Positions 1 through 7,029 of a stretch of DNA of 13,893 nucleotides are shown one piece after another. Source of the DNA: Flavobacteriaceae bacterium UBA2000. Lineage in GTDB: Bacteria; Bacteroidota; Bacteroidia; Flavobacteriales; Flavobacteriaceae. The position numbers and the translations under genes are program-made. The stretch spans positions 1 to 13,893 of the forward strand of contig DDCS01000130.1 in NCBI GenBank assembly GCA_002335345.1. Direction: 5' to 3'. The notes below the pieces were generated by a model. It was not told the origin of the DNA, ran no database searches, and was given only the letters and a program-made list of their open reading frames with translations. Numbering within the stretch: position 1 is the first letter of the stretch; each line of letters begins with the position of its first letter.

Positions 1-162
1 AAAAACATGACTGCTAAGTAAAGCAACATGTCAAAAAAACATCCTTATTTAGGTAATTTATCTTCTGTTACAAAAGTTACTTAAAATCCGTCAAAGATTA
101 GTTTTATTTGTATTAAGGCCAGGATTATTTAAATTTAATAATCAAACAACCATCGTCCATTT
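1..162 (+). other. Leader region upstream of the sulfite oxidase operon
   Basis: AT-rich stretch with no convincing gene; the longest start-to-stop run I see on the plus strand is an 18-codon string from the ATG at position 28. It holds the promoter-like elements listed separately at 107-137, and upstream of them a short direct repeat, GTTAC at 67-71 and 76-80, spaced nine bases start to start. Whatever lies upstream of position 1 cannot be judged from this window. Confidence 0.6.
107..137 (+). promoter_or_regulatory. Candidate Bacteroidota-type promoter of the sulfite oxidase operon
   Basis: TTTG at 107-110 can serve as the -33 element, and TAAATTTA at 130-137 matches the Bacteroidota -7 consensus TAnnTTTG at all but its last fixed base. 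The 19-base gap is the usual spacing. The start codon follows 25 bases later. The region is very AT-rich, so a chance match is possible. Confidence 0.42.
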
Positions 163-1383
163 ATGAAAAGAAGAAACTTTATAAGAAAAACGGCTTTGAC
201 CTCTATGGGAACAATTATTGGGGCCGAAATTGTTTTTGCTCATGTGATGCCTCAGGGATATGTGCCTTTGGCGTTACAGGATCCAGATCCGTTTAAACTA
301 TTTGGTAAAAACAAAGAGATGGTGGTTTTAAACGATCGCCCATGGAATATAGAAGCACAGGCTCATTTGCTCAACGAAAAAATTACATCAAACCAAAACA
401 TGTTTATCCGGAATAATGGTAAAATTCCCGAAAACATTGATGTTAAAAACTGGACGATCACCTTTGATGGAGAGTCGGTCAAAGCCCCAAAAACATATAC
501 CCTTGAAGAGCTTAAGTCTAAATTTAAGCATCATACCTATCAACTTACATTGGAATGTGGTGGGAATGGTAGAAGCGAATTTGATCCGCCGGCCAAAGGA
601 AATCAATGGACCGTGGGCGCTGTCTCTTGTGCCACATGGACCGGTGTAAGATTGCGTGATGTATTAGCGGATGTCGGGATAAAAGAAAATGCCGTTTACA
701 TTGGTTATCACGCAGCAGATCTGCATTTAAGTGGAGATCCTGATAAAGAACCTATCTCAAGAGGAGCCCCTATGGCTAAGGCGCTGCAAGACGAGACCTT
801 ACTCGCTTTTAAAATGAATGGCGAAGATATCCCCTTAGCGCATGGATATCCTTTAAGGCTTATTGCTGGTGGATGGCCTGCTTCTGTATCGGGAAAATGG
901 TTGACCGGTATAAGCGTTAGAGATAAGGTGCACGATGGGACTAAGATGACAGGATCGGCTTACCGTGTCCCTTGTGAGCCCGTAGCTCCTGGAGAAAAGG
1001 TCAAAGATGAAGATATGTGTATTATTGAATCAATGCCGGTTAAGTCATTGATCACCTATCCAAAAACGGGCGCTCAGATTAAAGAGGGCAAGTCTTTAAA
1101 AATTAATGGGCATGCATGGGCCGGAGAACTTGATGTCGCTAAGATGGAGTATTCTATTGATTTTGGTTCGAGTTGGACGACTTGTGATTTACAGGCACCG
1201 GCCAATCGATTGGCTTGGCAACATTTTTCGGCAAATATATCTTTTCCAAAAAAAGGATATTACGAAGTCTGGGCTCGAGCGACCGACAGCCGAAACAACA
1301 GTCAACCCATGGTATTACCCGGTTGGAATCCTAAAGGTTATTTGAACAATGCTTGTCATCGTATAGCCGTAAAAGTGAAGTAA
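163..1383 (+). CDS. Tat-exported sulfite oxidase-family molybdoenzyme (SorA/SoxC-like)
   Basis: Predicted periplasmic molybdoenzyme that oxidises sulfite to sulfate and passes electrons to a c-type cytochrome. The 406-residue product begins with a twin-arginine signal (RRNFIRK, residues 3-9) followed by a hydrophobic stretch to about residue 26, so it should be exported folded with its cofactor. The molybdopterin domain covers roughly residues 55-285. Cys132 in ECGGNGR is the expected Mo-ligating cysteine; HGYPLR (228-233) and KWL (245-247) are typical cofactor-pocket segments. Residues about 292-403 form the Ig-like Mo-co dimerisation domain, ending in GYLNNACHRI. Its TAA shares its last base with the ATG of the cytochrome gene, a typical SorA-SorB arrangement. 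SoxC (sulfane dehydrogenase) is the main alternative; no other sox genes are visible. The family uses Mo-MPT without nucleotide, which fits the cofactor genes next door. Substrate is inferred from family and partner. Confidence 0.9.
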   Translation: MKRRNFIRKTALTSMGTIIGAEIVFAHVMPQGYVPLALQDPDPFKLFGKNKEMVVLNDRPWNIEAQAHLLNEKITSNQNMFIRNNGKIPENIDVKNWTITFDGESVKAPKTYTLEELKSKFKHHTYQLTLECGGNGRSEFDPPAKGNQWTVGAVSCATWTGVRLRDVLADVGIKENAVYIGYHAADLHLSGDPDKEPISRGAPMAKALQDETLLAFKMNGEDIPLAHGYPLRLIAGGWPASVSGKWLTGISVRDKVHDGTKMTGSAYRVPCEPVAPGEKVKDEDMCIIESMPVKSLITYPKTGAQIKEGKSLKINGHAWAGELDVAKMEYSIDFGSSWTTCDLQAPANRLAWQHFSANISFPKKGYYEVWARATDSRNNSQPMVLPGWNPKGYLNNACHRIAVKVK

Positions 1384-1865
1384 TGAACCAACAGCACAAA
1401 GAGTTTAGAGACAGCGTCAAGAAGATTTATCAAGCCCTGGTTTTGGTGTTTGGTGCGGTCAGCCTTGTTGCTTGTTTTTTGGTTTATGGAATGATTGATC
1501 CTGGTTTTTCAGCATTTAGGCAAGATAATTCAGTGGTGGATTACGCTGTGGTGGATGAAGATGAAAATTGGGATAAAATAGAAAATGGTATTCATTTGCG
1601 TACGGGACTCAAAGAGGGTATTGGGCTTATGGAAACGGTCAATAATTGTACAAACTGTCATTCTGCAAAACTCGTGACGCAAAATAGAATGGATGCAGCG
1701 CGATGGGCTGCGACTATTGACTGGATGCAAGAAACTCAAAATTTATGGGACTTAGGCGGTAACGAAGAGATCATCATCAATTACCTCGTGACCAATTATC
1801 CCGTAAAGAAAAAAGGAAGACGCTTATCCTTAGAAAATATTGAATGGTATGACCTGGAAAACTAG
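1383..1865 (+). CDS. Membrane-anchored monohaem cytochrome c subunit (SorB-like)
   Basis: Likely electron acceptor of the preceding molybdoenzyme. The 160-residue product has one N-terminal membrane helix (about residues 18-38) with no obvious cleavage site, so it is probably anchored with the haem domain in the periplasm. A single haem-binding motif CTNCH occupies residues 89-93. Met115 in DWMQETQNLWDL is the likely sixth haem ligand. The pattern CHSAKLVTQNRM...WMQETQNLW is characteristic of SorB-type subunits as I remember them. The ATG at 1383 overlaps the stop of the oxidase gene (TAATG). A TTG ten codons upstream is in frame, but the coupled ATG is the better start. The 3' end overlaps the rhodanese gene by 17 bases, so all are almost certainly co-transcribed. 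Confidence is high that this is a c-type cytochrome and good that it is the oxidase's partner. Confidence 0.88.
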   Translation: MNQQHKEFRDSVKKIYQALVLVFGAVSLVACFLVYGMIDPGFSAFRQDNSVVDYAVVDEDENWDKIENGIHLRTGLKEGIGLMETVNNCTNCHSAKLVTQNRMDAARWAATIDWMQETQNLWDLGGNEEIIINYLVTNYPVKKKGRRLSLENIEWYDLEN

Positions 1866-2820
1866 TTTATTTATCGTCTTATCTCTGGTCTTCTTTTCCT
1901 GTAAAGAGAAAAGTGCTGAGGTGTTAAGCTCAAGTGAGCCATCGTCTTCCGATGAAAAGCAATATAATTCTGGGCTCAGTCCTATCATCGAAGCGGATGA
2001 ATTACAAAAGATCTTGGAAGCGCCCAATATCAAGGTTGTTCATTTTGGAAAAGAGAAGGAATTTCACTCTGGTCACATAAAGGGGTCCGTAAATATTTGG
2101 CGCAGCGATATCGAGGATGCGTCCTATCCCTATAAAGGCATGATGTGTTCTAAAAATCAGCTGGAAGAGTTATTCAGTCAAAAGGGGATAAGCAGCAGTG
2201 ATACCATCATCGTCTACGATAATGTAGCGTCTTGTGATGCGGCAAGACTTTGGTGGGTCCTTGAAAATTATGGCTTCAATAATCTAAAAATACTCAACGG
2301 AGGACTCACCGCTTGGAATGAAGCAGGTGGGGCGCTCACAACCGAACCGACTATTGCTGAAAGAACTGAGTTTAAGTTACCTGATAGGGCTCCTATGAGT
2401 TTATATGTAAGCAAGGAGCAAATGCTAAGCTTGGTCAATGGGAGTAATCCGCCATTAATTTTAGATACGCGAACGACAAATGAATACACAGGAGTCCAGC
2501 AGAAATCGGGGGCAAAAACAGCAGGCCGTATCCCGGGCAGTCTCCTGATGGATTGGGCAAATTGTGTCAATTATTCTGGAGACAAAAAATTTAAAGAGAT
2601 AGAGGAATTAAAAGAAATATATTCAAGGATCATCCCTGAAAAAGACCAGGCCATTGTGGCCTACTGTCATTCTGGAGTTCGGTCAGCGCACACTACTTTT
2701 GTATTAACTCAGTTATTGGGTTATAAGAATGTGAAAAATTATGACGGGTCTTGGACAGAATGGTCTAATTTTGAAAATTATCCAAAGGAAAAAGACAGTA
2801 TAACAACAATTTTACAATAA
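1849..2820 (+). CDS. Lipoprotein with two rhodanese domains (sulfurtransferase)
   Basis: Predicted thiosulfate or 3-mercaptopyruvate sulfurtransferase held at the membrane on the outer side. From the ATG at 1849 the product is 323 residues. A hydrophobic signal runs into FFSC, making Cys18 the probable lipidated residue, followed by a Ser/Glu-rich linker. Rhodanese domain 1 covers about residues 44-160 (YD at 123-124, AARLWW 131-136, GGLTAW 151-156) and looks like the usual non-catalytic copy. Domain 2 covers about 184-312, with LDTR at 205-208 and the active-site loop CHSGVRSA at 273-280; Cys273 would carry the persulfide. The SGV in the loop leans toward mercaptopyruvate-type enzymes, but the substrate cannot be settled. 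A TTG at 1840 is in frame, but ATG gives the cleaner signal peptide. Transferring sulfane sulfur from thiosulfate yields sulfite, the substrate of the oxidase encoded two genes upstream, so a functional link is plausible. Confidence 0.87.
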   Translation: MTWKTSLFIVLSLVFFSCKEKSAEVLSSSEPSSSDEKQYNSGLSPIIEADELQKILEAPNIKVVHFGKEKEFHSGHIKGSVNIWRSDIEDASYPYKGMMCSKNQLEELFSQKGISSSDTIIVYDNVASCDAARLWWVLENYGFNNLKILNGGLTAWNEAGGALTTEPTIAERTEFKLPDRAPMSLYVSKEQMLSLVNGSNPPLILDTRTTNEYTGVQQKSGAKTAGRIPGSLLMDWANCVNYSGDKKFKEIEELKEIYSRIIPEKDQAIVAYCHSGVRSAHTTFVLTQLLGYKNVKNYDGSWTEWSNFENYPKEKDSITTILQ

Positions 2821-2821
2821 G

Positions 2822-3697
2822 ATGGTAAAGTATATTGACGGTTTTACAAATGCCTTGATGGGCACTATTGATTGGACCTGGAAATCAATCTTGTTTGAAG
2901 TTCCATGGTATACAAATTATTTTTATGGCCTTATAGCGATTTCACTCATCGTTTGGTTCTTGGAGATCGCGTTTCCCTGGCGCAAGGAACAATCTGTATT
3001 CAGAAAGGATTTTTGGCTTGATGGTTTTTATATGTTCTTCAATTTCTTCATATTTTCTGTGGCCATAAGTGGATTTTACAGGTTGTTGCAGCTCGGTTTT
3101 AGCGATCTCGGGATTACGGACAAATCCCTGGCTTTGTTTGATCCATCGAGCTGGCCTATGTGGGCGCAACTTTTAGTGTTTTTTATCGTCCTCGATTTTG
3201 TTCAGTGGTTTACGCACACCCTGCTACACAAGTATTCTTTCTTGTGGAAATTTCACAAAGTACACCACAGTGTGAAAGAGATGGGATTTGCAGCACACCT
3301 GCGCTATCACTGGATGGAAAACATTCTATACAAGCCATTAAAAACTTTTGGGGTCATGATCTTATTTGGTTTTGAACCCGAGCAGGCTTACATCGTTCAC
3401 TTTTTCGCCATTGCCATAGGACATTTTAATCATGCGAATATCAAGATAACTTGGGGTCCATTGAAATATATCTTAAACAACCCGGTGATGCATTTATATC
3501 ATCACGCCTATGATTTGCCAGAAGGAAAATATGGCGTCAATTTTGGGATAAGCTTGAGTTTGTGGGATTATATTTTCAAGACTGATTATATTCCTGAAGA
3601 CAGTGGGACGATAGCATTAGGTTTCCCAGGTGATGAAAAGTTTCCTGCAGATTTTGTGGGACAGAACATTTATGGGTTTAAAAAAGGGGAGCGTTAA
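2822..3697 (+). CDS. Sterol desaturase/fatty acid hydroxylase superfamily membrane protein
   Basis: Integral membrane di-iron oxygenase-type protein of 291 residues. Hydrophobic segments lie at about residues 32-50, 68-90, 113-131 and 172-204. The histidine clusters that hold the di-iron site are all present: HTLLH (132-136), HKVHH (145-149), HFNH (201-204) and HLYHH (224-228). The superfamily inserts hydroxyl groups or double bonds into lipids with O2; the lipid substrate here cannot be deduced. It begins one base after the rhodanese stop, so it is the fourth gene of the sulfite oxidase operon. Why a lipid hydroxylase sits there is unclear; it could modify a membrane lipid or quinone-like molecule, or be unrelated in function. 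Its TAA directly abuts the stop of the convergent moaA gene. Confidence 0.87.
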   Translation: MVKYIDGFTNALMGTIDWTWKSILFEVPWYTNYFYGLIAISLIVWFLEIAFPWRKEQSVFRKDFWLDGFYMFFNFFIFSVAISGFYRLLQLGFSDLGITDKSLALFDPSSWPMWAQLLVFFIVLDFVQWFTHTLLHKYSFLWKFHKVHHSVKEMGFAAHLRYHWMENILYKPLKTFGVMILFGFEPEQAYIVHFFAIAIGHFNHANIKITWGPLKYILNNPVMHLYHHAYDLPEGKYGVNFGISLSLWDYIFKTDYIPEDSGTIALGFPGDEKFPADFVGQNIYGFKKGER

Positions 3698-4687
3698 TTA
3701 ACCCCCAATAGTAATCATACTCCTATTTTTCTCGTATTGCGAAGGATCTTGAAATTTTTCAGGCGTATCCATTCCTCCGCGCATCTTGAATTTAGCCTTG
3801 AGGGCCTTTGCAATAAGTGGCTCGATTGGTTCGTTGTCGCGTAGCGCAGAGAGCAAATCTGTTTCGTCCGAGGAGAATAAACAATTTTTTATTTTTCCGT
3901 TTGCTGTTAATCTAATGCGATTACAAGAATCACAAAATGGATTGGTTACCGTACTGATTACGGCAAATGAGCCCTTATAATTCTTTATTTGATAATTTTT
4001 TGAGGTGTCATTGGGGCGATCATTAATGCGCAGGATGTCCTCTTTGGAAAAGGCGCGCTCCACATAAGTCATAATTTCTTGAAAAGACACGAGTTTTGAC
4101 CTATCCCAATTATTGCCGTCAAAGGGCATAAATTCGATAAAGCGCACATGAATAGCATGGTCTTTTGAGAGTTGAATAAAGTCAATGATTTCATCCTCAT
4201 TAATCTCTTTCATTAAGACACAATTGAGTTTAATGTTAAATCCTTCTGAAACTAATTGAAATATGTTGTCATAAACGCGTTGAAAATAATTGCGACGCGT
4301 GATGGTTTTAAATCGCTCGGGAATTAATGTGTCAAGACTCACATTAATATTTTGCATCCCGATCTTTTTAAAAAGCTCAATATAGCGATCTGTAATTACG
4401 GCATTTGTGCTTATGGCGAGTTCTACATCTAGAGTGGCTAGTTTTTCGAGGATTTCTTGAGCGTCTTTTCTTATGAGTGGTTCACCACCGGTAAGCCTAA
4501 TTTTAGTCACTCCGGCATCCACAAACTTTTGGGCAATCGTATAAATCTCCTGAGCTGTCATCAAATGAGATTTAGGCGTTAATGCTACGCCCTCGGCGGG
4601 CATACAGTAGGTACAGCGCAAATTACATTGCTCGGTGAGCGAGATGCGCAAATAGTTATGGTGTCTTCCAAAAGTGTCTGTCAGCAT
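3698..4687 (-). CDS. moaA: GTP 3',8-cyclase MoaA, radical SAM enzyme of molybdopterin synthesis
   Basis: Cytoplasmic radical SAM enzyme that turns GTP into 3',8-cyclo-GTP, the first committed molybdopterin intermediate, which MoaC then converts to cPMP. The 329-residue product is full length for the family. The SAM-binding [4Fe-4S] cluster cysteines are C21, C25 and C28 (CNLRCTYC); TGGEPL at 66-71 is the SAM-binding loop. The second cluster, which binds the substrate, uses C252, C255 and C269 (FCDSCNRIRL, then NCLF). The C-terminal GG (328-329), needed for catalysis in characterised MoaA proteins, is intact. It is the last gene of the seven-gene minus-strand operon, starting two bases after the moaC-moaB stop. 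Its stop codon abuts that of the convergent hydroxylase gene, leaving no intergenic space for a terminator. Confidence 0.97.
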   Translation of the reverse strand: MLTDTFGRHHNYLRISLTEQCNLRCTYCMPAEGVALTPKSHLMTAQEIYTIAQKFVDAGVTKIRLTGGEPLIRKDAQEILEKLATLDVELAISTNAVITDRYIELFKKIGMQNINVSLDTLIPERFKTITRRNYFQRVYDNIFQLVSEGFNIKLNCVLMKEINEDEIIDFIQLSKDHAIHVRFIEFMPFDGNNWDRSKLVSFQEIMTYVERAFSKEDILRINDRPNDTSKNYQIKNYKGSFAVISTVTNPFCDSCNRIRLTANGKIKNCLFSSDETDLLSALRDNEPIEPLIAKALKAKFKMRGGMDTPEKFQDPSQYEKNRSMITIGG

Positions 4688-4689
4688 CG

Positions 4690-5637
4690 TTACTTGTTTT
4701 CTTCGTGTCTGCTTCCTTGAGCGACTTTAAATAGGTGTAATACCTCTGGAAAAATGGCCTCTATGGATTCTGCAGCGCCTTTGGTGGAACCGGGAAGCGC
4801 CAAGACTAGGGTGTCTTCAATCATCCCGGCGACGCTTCTTGAAAGCATGGCATAAAGGGTGCGTTGTTGTCCGTAGCTTCTAATGGTTTCTTCTATCCCG
4901 GGTATCGATCGATGAAGTAATGGTTTTAAGGCCTCAGGGGTCACATCTCTAGGCGATAGACCCGTACCTCCTGTAAATATGATGAGATTAACCCCCCGGG
5001 ATACATACATCTTGGTTTTTTCTTGAATGAGCGCTGCTTCATCGGGAATAACCAGATAATCCAAGATGTTTACCGCTAATGCTTCGAGTTTGTTGATGAT
5101 GGTTTTACCTGCAGCGTCTTGTTTTTTACCGGCGGCAATAGTATCCGAACAGACGATCACGACGGCGCTTAGGGATTGCCCTAAATCTTTGTTATAATCA
5201 CTTTTACCGCCGCGCTTTTGTATTAATTTGATGTGATGAATTTCAATCCCCTTGTCAATGGGTTTGAGCATGTCATATAGATTTAAGGCTACGATACTGG
5301 CCCCGTGCATTGCCTCGACTTCAACCCCTGTTTTATATATGGTTTTTACTGTGAAATCAATAATGATATTCAGCCCGTCAATGGTGTAATTGATCTCCGT
5401 GAACTCGATGGGTATTGGGTGACAATCGGGAAGCAATTCTGGGGTTTTTTTAACTCCCAGGAGTCCTGCTGCTTTACTCATAGCGAAAACATTCCCTTTG
5501 GGAACTGTATTGTTTTCAATAGCGATTATGGTTTCTGGTTTGCTAACTTTTACCGTTGCCTGGGCGGTTGCAATGCGCAGTGTGGATTTTTTATGTGTGA
5601 TGTCTACCATTTTTTTAATTATTGGTTTACCTTCCAT
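4690..5637 (-). CDS. moaCB: MoaC-MoaB/Mog fusion: cPMP synthase plus MPT adenylyltransferase
   Basis: Bifunctional 315-residue protein. The N-terminal half (about residues 10-147) is MoaC, which converts 3',8-cyclo-GTP to cPMP. Catalytic positions known from E. coli MoaC appear intact: K47 in KGNVF, H73 in DCHPIPI, and D122 with K125 in YDMLK, followed by the signature GGKS (143-146). The C-terminal half (about 155-310) is a MoaB/MogA domain that adenylates molybdopterin before metal insertion, with TGGTG at 222-226 and LPGS at 281-284. The two activities lie at separate steps, with MPT synthase acting between them. I recall such fusions in other Bacteroidota. The ATG at 5637 overlaps the end of moaE by 19 bases; a second ATG at 5610 (MVDITHK) would instead leave an 8-base gap and fits the conserved MoaC start equally well. 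Confidence 0.95.
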   Translation of the reverse strand: MEGKPIIKKMVDITHKKSTLRIATAQATVKVSKPETIIAIENNTVPKGNVFAMSKAAGLLGVKKTPELLPDCHPIPIEFTEINYTIDGLNIIIDFTVKTIYKTGVEVEAMHGASIVALNLYDMLKPIDKGIEIHHIKLIQKRGGKSDYNKDLGQSLSAVVIVCSDTIAAGKKQDAAGKTIINKLEALAVNILDYLVIPDEAALIQEKTKMYVSRGVNLIIFTGGTGLSPRDVTPEALKPLLHRSIPGIEETIRSYGQQRTLYAMLSRSVAGMIEDTLVLALPGSTKGAAESIEAIFPEVLHLFKVAQGSRHEENK

Positions 5638-6056
5638 TGATGGGTCTCGTTATCAAATAACTCTTTCCCAAAAACTGGGACTTCTGCCTTAATGGCTTCA
5701 ACTAGAGCCTCTAAAGCCTCAAGAACTACTTTCCTATGCGGGGCCGAAACGAAGACAAAGAGACAAATTTCCCCTGCTTTGACATGGCCCAAACTATGGT
5801 AAATATGCATACAAGTAATGGCGTATTGCGCAAAAATACGTTCTCTTATGGCGTGAAAGGCTTTATTGGCCATTTCTTCATAAGCAGAATAAATTATTGA
5901 GCGAACAGTTTTGTCCTGAATGGTATCGGCTCTGACTTGGCCCAAAAAAATATTATGGGCGCCAATACTTGTTTTTGTCTGATGCTTGGCGATAGAATCA
6001 GCAATAAATCCGGGGCTGATTGGCCCTTGTATAAAGACATTTTTAGGTTTGTTCAT
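5619..6056 (-). CDS. moaE: Molybdopterin synthase large subunit MoaE
   Basis: Catalytic subunit of molybdopterin synthase, which with thiocarboxylated MoaD puts two sulfurs into cPMP to make molybdopterin. The 145-residue product is the usual length. Family features include GAHNIFLGQVR (32-42), the segment HSLGHVKAGE (87-96), SAPHRK (104-109) and the C-terminal HQWKVN (139-144). The first lysine of the active-site region is K123 in IKAEVP. At the place of the second lysine in the usual WKKE/WKRE motif the sequence reads FGKE (129-132), so Gly130 occupies the position of E. coli Lys126 and Lys131 follows immediately. I recall similar WGKE variants in Bacteroidota, so this is probably a lineage trait and not a defect. 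The gene starts four bases after moeB stops and overlaps the longer moaC-moaB reading by 19 bases. Confidence 0.95.
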   Translation of the reverse strand: MNKPKNVFIQGPISPGFIADSIAKHQTKTSIGAHNIFLGQVRADTIQDKTVRSIIYSAYEEMANKAFHAIRERIFAQYAITCMHIYHSLGHVKAGEICLFVFVSAPHRKVVLEALEALVEAIKAEVPVFGKELFDNETHQWKVNQ

Positions 6057-6060
6057 AGCG

Positions 6061-6786
6061 TTAAATTTTTATTCGATCCCATTGCATGGTTGCCATATCA
6101 AAAAGCCCGACCACACCACTTAAGGGTTGCCCTAAACCAGTAATTAATTTTATCGCCTCGGAGGCTTGCATTAAACCAATAATTCCGGGCAATACAGCAA
6201 GGACCCCACGTTGATCACAGTTTTGTATTTGTTCTTTTGGTTCATCAGGAAAAAGACATCTATAGGTTGGGCCATTGTTGTAATTAAATACAGCAACTTG
6301 CCCTTGATATTTGTAAATCGCGCCGTAAATAAAAGGTTTATTTAAAGCCACACAAGTATCATTAATCAGGTAACGCGCAGGAATCATATCGGTTGCGTCA
6401 ATTACCAGGTCATATTCACTGATCGTGGAGGCTGCATTTTTTTTCGACAACAAGACATCATAAGTGTAGATGATACATTCGGGGTTTAGTTTATGGAGTG
6501 CTTTTTTGGCCGTATTGACCTTTGATTCGCCTACATCATCTGCGCTATAGAGTATTTGCCTGTGAAGATTCGACAATGAAACGCGATCAAAGTCCACGAT
6601 ACCAATGGTGCCAACACCCATTGAGGTTAAGTATTGTAAGGCAGAACAGCCCAAACCACCGGCGCCGACCACGAGCACTTTAGAATTAAAAATTCGCTCT
6701 TGACCCAGAGTGCCTATTTCGGGCAGCTCTATTTGTCTTATGTATTTCTCTTTGTACTCGGTCATGGTCCGTTTAATTAATGTCAT
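6061..6786 (-). CDS. moeB: MoeB/ThiF-type adenylyltransferase activating MoaD
   Basis: E1-like enzyme that adenylates the C-terminal glycine of MoaD so that it can take up sulfur. In the 241-residue product the nucleotide-binding loop is GAGGLG (41-46); D67 to Q77 (VSLSNLHRQ) and DATD (130-133) are typical ATP/Mg-site segments. C190 in NCDQRGV lines up with the conserved cysteine of E. coli MoeB (TCVEAGV). The structural zinc site seen in E. coli MoeB is missing: the first CxxC has Thr174 in place of its first Cys (TYRC), and the chain ends just before where the second CxxC would lie. There is no C-terminal rhodanese domain, unlike some homologues. The start ATG overlaps the moaD stop in ATGA, indicating translational coupling to its substrate gene. 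A ThiF role for thiamine synthesis is less likely in this context. Confidence 0.92.
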   Translation of the reverse strand: MTLIKRTMTEYKEKYIRQIELPEIGTLGQERIFNSKVLVVGAGGLGCSALQYLTSMGVGTIGIVDFDRVSLSNLHRQILYSADDVGESKVNTAKKALHKLNPECIIYTYDVLLSKKNAASTISEYDLVIDATDMIPARYLINDTCVALNKPFIYGAIYKYQGQVAVFNYNNGPTYRCLFPDEPKEQIQNCDQRGVLAVLPGIIGLMQASEAIKLITGLGQPLSGVVGLFDMATMQWDRIKI

Positions 6787-7025
6787 CCGCCTGCAAAAGG
6801 CGGCAATAAAGCGATTTCTGCATCTTGAGTAATTTGTGATGCGCGGTCTTTAATCTGGTGATCCACCGCAACCTTAAATTCTTGATCCCGTAAGCCCGGG
6901 TAGAACTCGGTTAAGTGGTTCACAAGTTGCGCAATACTGATGGCGTCAACGGAAATTATCTCGAAAGATTTGCCCGTAATCTCTGCAATTTGTCCGAAAT
7001 ATTTTATGTGGAGTTCATGATTCAT
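6783..7025 (-). CDS. moaD: Molybdopterin synthase sulfur carrier subunit MoaD
   Basis: Small beta-grasp, ubiquitin-like protein that carries a thiocarboxylate on its last glycine and donates sulfur to cPMP within the MoaD-MoaE complex. From the ATG at 7025 the product is 80 residues, normal for MoaD, beginning MNHELHIKYFGQIAEITG. The C-terminus PPFAGG (75-80) has the essential double glycine. The frame is open further upstream into the ModE-like gene, but the conserved beta-strand begins right after this ATG and the start lies four bases past the preceding stop, so this start is preferred. The stop overlaps the moeB start (ATGA), placing the carrier and its activating enzyme under coupled translation. 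Confidence 0.95.
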   Translation of the reverse strand: MNHELHIKYFGQIAEITGKSFEIISVDAISIAQLVNHLTEFYPGLRDQEFKVAVDHQIKDRASQITQDAEIALLPPFAGG

Positions 7026-7029
7026 GGGC

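Noticed and set aside
28..84. 18-codon frame in the leader
   Set aside because: Too short, with no ribosome-binding signal or recognisable content; upstream context is missing.
163..1383. SoxC of a sulfur-oxidising Sox system
   Set aside because: Not excluded by sequence alone, but the partner is a monohaem SorB-like cytochrome and no sox genes are present, so the SorAB reading is preferred.
1840..1848. TTG start for the rhodanese lipoprotein
   Set aside because: An ATG three codons later gives a normal lipoprotein signal; the TTG adds nothing recognisable.
5305..5692. Plus-strand frames opposite moaC-moaB and moaE
   Set aside because: Antisense to well-recognised conserved proteins; Cys/Phe-rich translations with no family resemblance.
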